Shown here one piece after another: positions 58,397-64,000 of a stretch of 64,000 nucleotides of DNA (its first letter is position 1; each line of letters opens with the position of its first letter). Below the pieces are notes generated by a model. That model saw nothing but the letters and a program-made list of their open reading frames with translations. It searched no databases and was not told the DNA's origin. The stretch comes from an uncultured Ruminiclostridium sp. (GTDB lineage Bacteria > Bacillota > Clostridia > Oscillospirales > Ruminococcaceae): the NCBI GenBank assembly GCA_947623915.1, contig CANQIB010000001.1, positions 1 to 64,000 of the forward strand, given 5' to 3'. The position numbers were made by a program, and so were the translations under genes.

Positions 58397-59998
58397 TCAG
58401 TAATTATCCGGCAGGTCGTTCTCCAGCAGGATAATTTTCTTTTTACCGCCCGTTTTCAGCGCGTCGACTTGCTTTAGCGCTTCGTCCAGCGTCGACGCCG
58501 CGTAGAACTTCTCTTCGGGATAGCCGGCGGTCCTTACTCCGTCGCGGATTGGAACGGCTTGCTTTTCGCCGACCGCGATTATATAGTCGCAGACGGCCGC
58601 CGCCTGAGTACCGAACGTTTTGTTAAGCTCGTATTCCTTTTCCCCAAGCTCTATCATGCCAGGCGTGACCAGTATCTTGTACCCGTCGAACACCGCAAGC
58701 GTGTCCAACGCCGCTTTCGCGCCGCTGGGGTTGGAATTGAACGCGTCATCTATTACCGTATCCGCTCCGCGCTTTATTATCTGTAAACGGTGCGGCACGC
58801 TTTCAAGCCTGCGAACAGGCATGACCAAAGCCTCCAGCTCCACGCCGAGCGTGTTCGCCGCCGCAATCGCGCCGACTATGTTCTGCACGTTATGAGCACC
58901 GATAAGGCCTGTGGAAAACTCCCTGCTTTCGTTTTTGTGGTGCAGGGTGAACCGCGTACCGTTTTCGTTTACCGTTATGTTGTCGGCATAATAATCCTCG
59001 TCGCCGCCGTTCAGCCCGTAGGTCACTTTCTTGCCGGAATGACCGTGGCCGCGGATATATTCGTTGTCATAGTTCAAAAACGCCGTGCCGGTCGCGGGCA
59101 GGCTGTCCGCAAGCTCAAACTTGGTTTTTACGATATTTTCCAACGAGCCGAACGACTCAAGATGCTGCGGACCTATCGAGGTTATCAGTCCGTATTTCGG
59201 CTTTACTATATCGCATATCTCTTTTATTTCCCCGACGTTTTTAGCGCCCATTTCACACAGGAATATCTCGTGTGTGGCTCTTAACGAGCCGCGCACGGTC
59301 TTTACCACACCCATGGTGGTATTGTAGCTTTCCGGCGTCATAAGCACATTGTATTTTGCGCTCAGCAGCTTTTCCAGAAAGAACTTGGTGCTGGTCTTGC
59401 CGTAGCTGCCGGTAAGCCCTACAACGGTAAGAAAGGGAAATCCGTTTATTATCTCTTTTGCCTCGTTGATGTAATGCTCGTTTATGCCGTGTTCTATCGG
59501 CTTATTTATAACGTTCGCGATAATGACCGCCACCGAGGACAAAAGCTGCATACCGCAGGCGATAAGCAGCGAGGTCATGCTTATCCCGCAGAATATCAGC
59601 GGCAGGATAAGCGCCGCCGCGTAAATTATACCGGCGGTCACAGTCATGCGGATAACGCGCGGGGTGTAGACCAGCTTTTTCTTTACCTTTTTATGTCCGT
59701 AAAAAAGGCTGTTGATATTCACCGCCATGAATATCGCGGCCGCCGCGAGCAAAGCGACGACGCTCGCGCCGTCGGGCGCTCTGCCGCCGGTAAAGGCTAT
59801 GATAACGGCTGTCGCCGAGATAAGTGTGAAAATATGCCTGCATATAACGTGCGGCAGATTTTCCTTTATCCATTTGAATTGCTCTCCCGCATGGTAGGAG
59901 TTTAGCTGGAACATATGCATATAGTGTCGGAAATTCAACACGCAGCTTGCAAGCAGCGCGGCATAAAAGCACGCGACCGCGATATAGGTGAATATCAT
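58397..59998 (-). CDS. murF: Membrane-anchored MurF-type Mur ligase
   Basis: This 533-residue ligase adds D-Ala-D-Ala to UDP-MurNAc-tripeptide. Residues ~1-190 hold about five hydrophobic helices in place of the normal MurF N-terminal substrate domain. The catalytic domain follows: VVGLTGSYGKTSTKFFLEKLL (ATP loop, ~199-211), CEMGAKNVGEI, GAHNVQNIVGAIAAA, and DDAFNSNPSGAKAALDTL equivalent to the YNANP region. So the enzyme would be attached to the membrane beside MraY/MurG. The neighbour ddl supports the MurF assignment. The start has AAAGGGG. Confidence 0.9.
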   Translation of the reverse strand: MIFTYIAVACFYAALLASCVLNFRHYMHMFQLNSYHAGEQFKWIKENLPHVICRHIFTLISATAVIIAFTGGRAPDGASVVALLAAAAIFMAVNINSLFYGHKKVKKKLVYTPRVIRMTVTAGIIYAAALILPLIFCGISMTSLLIACGMQLLSSVAVIIANVINKPIEHGINEHYINEAKEIINGFPFLTVVGLTGSYGKTSTKFFLEKLLSAKYNVLMTPESYNTTMGVVKTVRGSLRATHEIFLCEMGAKNVGEIKEICDIVKPKYGLITSIGPQHLESFGSLENIVKTKFELADSLPATGTAFLNYDNEYIRGHGHSGKKVTYGLNGGDEDYYADNITVNENGTRFTLHHKNESREFSTGLIGAHNVQNIVGAIAAANTLGVELEALVMPVRRLESVPHRLQIIKRGADTVIDDAFNSNPSGAKAALDTLAVFDGYKILVTPGMIELGEKEYELNKTFGTQAAAVCDYIIAVGEKQAVPIRDGVRTAGYPEEKFYAASTLDEALKQVDALKTGGKKKIILLENDLPDNY

Positions 59999-60009
59999 GG
60001 CTTTCCCCT

Positions 60010-60777
60010 TTATAAATTCAAAAATGACGCAAGTATTCGCGCGTAGGTGTACGGATCGTCAAGAAAAGAATAATGTCCCGCTCCCTTTATCACCGCAAGT
60101 CCGCCGTCGGGTATCAGTTTTTCCATCAACTGCCCGTCGGAAAGCGGCGTTGCGTCGTCGTTTTCTCCCCAAATCAGCAAAGCGGATTGCTTTATATGCG
60201 GCAGCAGGTCGGTAAGATCCTCGTTGACGGTGTTGACCAACGTTTGCCGCATTATAGGAGACGCCGCGAGATAATCCGCGCTGCCGCGCTTATTGCGCAT
60301 ATTTTCCACCGCGTCGGGGAACAGGGCGCTCATGGGCTTTGCGGACATGACTTTCCTGCCGATCTTGTACAGCTTGGTGTTCACCTTGCTTTTAAGGCTC
60401 TTTTTCGGCATTATTCCGGCGCTGTCGGTAAGTATCAGCTTTTCCGCTTTTACAAAGGGCGAGTCTTTGGTGACGAGCTTTATTATGACCCTGCCGCCGA
60501 AGCTGTGTCCGAGCAGCACCGCCTTTGAAACGTTCAGCTTTGCGCAGAATTTTTCGGTAAAATCAACATAGTCGTCCACCCGCCACGCCGACTTGGGCTC
60601 GTCGCTCTCTCCAAAGCCGGGCATATCCGGCGCGATTACCCTCATGTGCGGGGAAAGCTGCTCCGTTATCCTTGAAAAAAGAGTTATATTTGAACCCCAA
60701 CCGTGCAGCAAAAGTATACATTCTCCGCTGCCGACGTCGGTGTAGTTTATTCTAAGACCGTCTATCTCGGTAAACAA
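60010..60777 (-). CDS. Alpha/beta hydrolase
   Basis: This 255-residue serine hydrolase has an oxyanion segment LLLHGWGSN, nucleophile GHSFGGRV, acid WGENDDATPL and catalytic His GAGHYSFLD. The fold and size match proline-iminopeptidase or esterase groups, but the substrate is unknown. It starts with TTG (60777), supported by AAAGGAG at 8 bases. It is the first gene of the five-gene cell-wall operon driven from the consensus promoter 60817-60845. Confidence 0.9.
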   Translation of the reverse strand: MFTEIDGLRINYTDVGSGECILLLHGWGSNITLFSRITEQLSPHMRVIAPDMPGFGESDEPKSAWRVDDYVDFTEKFCAKLNVSKAVLLGHSFGGRVIIKLVTKDSPFVKAEKLILTDSAGIMPKKSLKSKVNTKLYKIGRKVMSAKPMSALFPDAVENMRNKRGSADYLAASPIMRQTLVNTVNEDLTDLLPHIKQSALLIWGENDDATPLSDGQLMEKLIPDGGLAVIKGAGHYSFLDDPYTYARILASFLNL

Positions 60778-60816
60778 AACAGCACTCCTTTACCATTTTT
60801 TGCGCATCTAAATAAT

Positions 60817-60845
60817 ATTATATGATTTTTCGCTCCCGATGTCAA
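60817..60845 (-). promoter_or_regulatory. Perfect consensus promoter of the hydrolase-murF-ddl operon
   Basis: On the minus strand TTGACA (60840-60845), 17-bp spacer and TATAAT (60817-60822) match consensus at all positions, with about 30 nt of leader. Confidence 0.88.
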
Positions 60846-60880
60846 GAAAAAACGCCTCGGCTTTAATATATATATGCGGA

Positions 60881-60913
60881 AAATCCGCGGGGACTGACCG
60901 TCTCCGCGGATTT
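60881..60913. terminator. Terminator of the second DHHW/MBOAT operon
   Basis: AAATCCGCGG / CCGCGGATTT arms with a 13-nt loop lie 4 bases past the DHHW stop. Confidence 0.75.
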
Positions 60914-60916
60914 TTG

Positions 60917-62641
60917 TCAGTTTTGAAGATAATCGAGGTAGCTGCCCACTTCGCCAAGCGAGTTGCTTATCGTAAGTCCGAACAGTACGTCGGTCGCGCC
61001 CTGTTCGTTGATGAAGTCGGCGACGTTGAAATTACAATGCCGTACGTCTATCACGAAAATTTCCTCAAAAGAGGAGGTAAGGCAGGGGACTGCCGCCGAG
61101 AGGTAGTCGTCCTTTAATACCACCAGCTTTTTGCCGTTTTTAACGTCGGTGGTTATATGCTTGATATAGTCGTCCGCCACCATGTACAGCGAATAAAAGC
61201 CGTTTGCACTGTAGTCATTTTCAGGCATAAGCGGATATGTGAACAGATATTGATAATCAGCGTCGTAATAGTCTACCGTAAATTCGTTCGGCGGGATATA
61301 GTAGGTAAAGGTCTCGTACGCGCCCTCCAGTCCCTCGAACTGTGTAAAGGTGTATATCGAGCCTATTGAATCCCGCTGCTTTTCGGTATAACCGTTAAGC
61401 GGAGCATATTCGACGCCCGCAGACTTTGCGAATTCCGCCGCTGCATAGTATGCGCCGAGCTGCTGCCAGTGGGTATCGCGTTTAAAATATATATCCTCGT
61501 TCGCGTGCTTTGCAAGCGCGTCGAATATGTCAACGACCTTTACGTCTTTGCTTATGAGGTTTGACAGATAGGTTGCGTCCTCTTTTTCGGTATATGTGCC
61601 GCCGTTGAGCTGCGTCGGTGTGACGAATGTGTTCTGCGTTAGTATAGGCATATAGTAAACGTTCGCGTTGACGGCATTTTTTAAAGCCGATACGGTCGCC
61701 GCAAAATATTCCGCATTCTCGCGGTTGCCGTTATACAGCGTTCCCGCGTAAAGCTCGCCGCCGCTGCGGTACACGATGTTGCTTGCCTCGCTCATCAGTA
61801 CCTGCGCGTCGGGGTCGGACGGAGTGGTAAATTCCGGCGCGGGAGCGTCCTGCGGCTTGGGAGTCGTGCTTTCCGGCGCGGGCGTGCTTTCGGTATTTGC
61901 CGACGAACTTCCCGTCGATTCGGGAGCGGAAGAGTTTTCGTCCTTGGGAGCGGGCGTAACTATGACGATAGGCTTGGTAGAGGCGGTGGTGACCTCCGGC
62001 TCGCTTTCGTCCGGCTTTATCTGCTCGACCGGTCCTACTACCGAGTTGCCTTGGAGATTTATTCCGAAAAGGGAGCGGAATGCCGCGCCCAGTCGTTTGA
62101 AATCATCACGGTACGGGATAGTGTCGTTATAATATTCGCTTATCTGCTCGTTATATTTTCCGCTCCAGTAGTCCTCCCACGAAAAGGTCGGGAACTCCGT
62201 GAGCCTGCGATGCTCAAGCTCGGATTCGGTGGGGCGGGGCAGTATCAGCAGCATGAGCGCGGCGGAAAAGAATACCGTGCCGCAGATGATGATACTGACT
62301 ATATGAGGGATATTGCGGTTTTTCTCTTTTTTCTCCCCGTCGGCTTGCGAAGCGTTCTCTTGCTCTGCTTCAGCCTTGCTTTCATGCTTGACCGCCGACG
62401 GCTTTTCGGCGGTTTCAGCCTTTTCGGCTTTTGGCGAAGGCTCTTTCTTTGCGGGACGTTCTTTCGCCGATTTGTCGGACGGCTCGCTTTTTTTGACGGG
62501 CTGTTTTGTCCGCTCGCCCTCGGACGGTGCTTTGCCGTCGGGGGCTTTTGCTTTTTTGCCGCGGTGTTTTTGTTCGCGTAGCTTTTGCTCGTATGCTTCG
62601 TTCAGCTCGTCAAGCTCGTTGTCGTCGATATAGTCTGCCAT
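60917..62641 (-). CDS. DHHW family protein, long form
   Basis: This 574-residue protein has a ~110-residue cytoplasmic Lys/Glu/Ala-rich tail (EQKLREQKHRGKKAKAPDGK onward), one membrane helix (IVSIIICGTVFFSAALMLLIL) and an extracytosolic domain. A Pro/Thr/Ser linker splits the domain (TTASTKPIVIVTPAPKDENS). The signature is FKRDTHWQQLGAYYAAAEF (DTHW, a variant of DHHW) with KDDYLSAAVPCL near the end. It pairs with the MBOAT gene 18 bp upstream. It is diverged from the pair at 13096-15852, implying a different acceptor. Confidence 0.87.
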   Translation of the reverse strand: MADYIDDNELDELNEAYEQKLREQKHRGKKAKAPDGKAPSEGERTKQPVKKSEPSDKSAKERPAKKEPSPKAEKAETAEKPSAVKHESKAEAEQENASQADGEKKEKNRNIPHIVSIIICGTVFFSAALMLLILPRPTESELEHRRLTEFPTFSWEDYWSGKYNEQISEYYNDTIPYRDDFKRLGAAFRSLFGINLQGNSVVGPVEQIKPDESEPEVTTASTKPIVIVTPAPKDENSSAPESTGSSSANTESTPAPESTTPKPQDAPAPEFTTPSDPDAQVLMSEASNIVYRSGGELYAGTLYNGNRENAEYFAATVSALKNAVNANVYYMPILTQNTFVTPTQLNGGTYTEKEDATYLSNLISKDVKVVDIFDALAKHANEDIYFKRDTHWQQLGAYYAAAEFAKSAGVEYAPLNGYTEKQRDSIGSIYTFTQFEGLEGAYETFTYYIPPNEFTVDYYDADYQYLFTYPLMPENDYSANGFYSLYMVADDYIKHITTDVKNGKKLVVLKDDYLSAAVPCLTSSFEEIFVIDVRHCNFNVADFINEQGATDVLFGLTISNSLGEVGSYLDYLQN

Positions 62642-62659
62642 GCTTTATCCCTCCCTTTC

Positions 62660-64000
62660 TTAAAAATTCCAGTATATGAACGGATTGTTCGTCGCGTTTA
62701 CCAGCAGCACGCTGCTAAGCATGAAAATGAATATGCAGGCTGCCGTTCGGGCGTATATATACGCGGAGGACTGCGCAAGCTCCTTGTATTTTTTCTTTAC
62801 CCACGGGATTATCGGCAGGCAGCAGATTATGCAGGCGGCTATCAGCCAACAGTTCGACGCCATGCTCATAAGCGATATGCGGTCGGTCAGCGGATTGCCG
62901 TTCGCTCCTACAAGGTTGCCCAAAAACGTACCGAGCTGCCCTATATCCTCAAAGTAGAAGATGCCGAAACCTATTGTGATTACCAGCAGGCTGTATATAT
63001 GCGAAACAGCGGCGGGCAGTTTTTTGAGCCGCTTGTTGCCTATAAGCCGTTCTATCAGGATAAAGAAACCGAAATACAGTCCCCAGATGATGTAATTCCA
63101 GCTAGCTCCGTGCCAAAAGCCCGTGCAGAACCATACGAGGAACAGGTTAAGATACTGTCTGCGCTTGCCGAAGATGGTGACGTACAGCAGATAATCCCTG
63201 AAAAAGCTGCCCAGCGAGATATGCCATCTTTGCCAAAATTCCGTTATATTCTTGCTGATAAACGGATAGCGGAAGTTTTCGTCAAATTTAAAGCCGAACA
63301 GTCTGCCCAGACCTATCGCGATGTCCGAATATCCCGAAAAATCAAAGTATACCTGCATTGCGTATACTATCACGCCGTACCACGTTCCCGCTACCGACAG
63401 GCTGCCCAGACTGCCCGCCGAAAAAAGCGCCTCGACTATCGTATGGAGGTTGTTGGCAAGTATGACCTTTTTGCCCAGACCTATCGAGATACGCGCTATT
63501 CCCTCGGTAATATCGGCGGGGTCGGTCCTGCGGTGATCTATCTGACCCTCTATCGTGCTGTAGCGGACGATAGGTCCCGCTATAAGCTGCGGGAACAGCG
63601 AAATATACATCAGCAGCTTGAACCAGCTTTTCTGGACGTGTATCTTTCCCCAGTAGCAGTCGAGGATATACGAGATTATCTGGAAAGTGAAAAAGCTGAT
63701 GCCTATCGGCATTATATCGTCCGGCGGCACCGGCAGGTCAAGCCCGCTGACGGCGTTTATGTTTTCGATGAAAAATCCCGTGTACTTAAATCCGACCAGC
63801 ACGCCTATGTCGAACACCAGCGTAAGTCCCGTAAGCACAAAGCCCGCTTTGCTTTCCCGAAATTTATCTATATACAGTCCGGCAAGGAAGTTGACGGTCA
63901 CGCTGAAGATAAGCAGAAATACATATACCGGCTCTCCGAACGCGTAAAATATCATGGAAAAAGCTACCAGTACGATATTTCTGTAAACGGTGTTTTTAGA
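62660..64000 (-). CDS. MBOAT family O-acyltransferase, 5' end beyond window
   Basis: At least 446 residues are visible; the frame stays open to the window edge (15 codons upstream of the ATG at 63955), matching the region before the FYSWGEP-like segment of the paralogue at 14416. The enzyme has FFTFQIISYILDCYWG, VYFDFSGYSDIAIGLGRLFGF, FWQRWHISLGSFFRDYLLYV and GFWHGASWNYIIWG with the active-site His. Together with the DHHW gene it should O-acylate a surface polymer. Confidence 0.93.
   Translation of the reverse strand, partial: SKNTVYRNIVLVAFSMIFYAFGEPVYVFLLIFSVTVNFLAGLYIDKFRESKAGFVLTGLTLVFDIGVLVGFKYTGFFIENINAVSGLDLPVPPDDIMPIGISFFTFQIISYILDCYWGKIHVQKSWFKLLMYISLFPQLIAGPIVRYSTIEGQIDHRRTDPADITEGIARISIGLGKKVILANNLHTIVEALFSAGSLGSLSVAGTWYGVIVYAMQVYFDFSGYSDIAIGLGRLFGFKFDENFRYPFISKNITEFWQRWHISLGSFFRDYLLYVTIFGKRRQYLNLFLVWFCTGFWHGASWNYIIWGLYFGFFILIERLIGNKRLKKLPAAVSHIYSLLVITIGFGIFYFEDIGQLGTFLGNLVGANGNPLTDRISLMSMASNCWLIAACIICCLPIIPWVKKKYKELAQSSAYIYARTAACIFIFMLSSVLLVNATNNPFIYWNF

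Noticed and set aside
57178-59998. Vancomycin-resistance-type cluster
   Set aside because: The ligase looks like an ordinary Ddl and no VanX, VanH, VanT or VanY gene is present. The two-component system is 48 kb away.

Overview
The window reads as a chromosomal segment of an anaerobic gut-type Clostridia bacterium, most likely Oscillospiraceae/Ruminococcaceae. This is an inference from gene content: ribonuclease M5, a SpoIIE-type phosphatase, a sortase-anchored choice-of-anchor protein, a Gx/NusG-II/ApbE flavinylation set, fucose catabolism without aerobic metabolism, strong AGGAGG ribosome sites and TTGACA-17-TATAAT promoters. I cannot assign a species.

Layout. (1) 1-4.6 kb: galE, a divergent AraC regulator, a structured interspersed repeat, and a cytoplasmic fusion of a degenerate DD-carboxypeptidase with a degenerate MurF. 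(2) 5-7.4 kb: a sortase-type surface protein with about 172 Asp-Thr dipeptides. (3) 7.5-9.7 kb: a two-component system. (4) 9.9-25.9 kb: a tightly packed minus-strand run holding dus, a DUF815 ATPase, a BtuF-like lipoprotein, alaS, HIT, comEC, holA, ribonuclease M5, an MBOAT/DHHW pair, apbE, NusG-II, Gx and DUF896. (5) 26-27.4 kb: an 80-residue ORF and a DUF4160/DUF2442 toxin-antitoxin-like pair whose promoter spacer is a palindrome. (6) 27.5-36.9 kb: tRNA-Arg, a symporter-GH43-PaaK operon, and a divergent L-fucose operon (isomerase, kinase, mutarotase, aldolase). (7) 36.9-39.3 kb: an MFS exporter preceded by a possible leader peptide and hairpin, a second repeat copy, and a lipoprotein. (8) 39.46-49.51 kb: ssrA (tmRNA) with a 9.7 kb island at its 3' end, bounded by a 12-bp direct repeat. 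The island carries a large serine recombinase, a DUF927 helicase-like protein, DUF1643, several tiny membrane ORFs, SHOCT/membrane proteins and a Mor-like regulator. (9) 49.5-55.7 kb: a 100-bp tandem array, a TetR regulator, two secreted proteins, and a SpoIIE phosphatase fused to an anti-sigma-type kinase domain. (10) 55.9-60.8 kb: a five-gene operon (alpha/beta hydrolase, membrane-anchored MurF, Ddl, a 71-residue protein, RluA). (11) 60.9-64 kb: a second DHHW/MBOAT acyltransferase pair that runs off the window.

How it fits together. Cell-envelope functions recur: galE, two O-acyltransferase systems, Ddl and MurF, a surface adhesin and several lipoproteins. Carbohydrate use (fucose, GH43) suggests growth on host or plant glycans. 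The most unusual items are the double pseudo-enzyme at 2332-4536, the ssrA island whose recombinase frame runs into antisense ssrA, and the hairpin-rich repeat family found at the 3' ends of genes.
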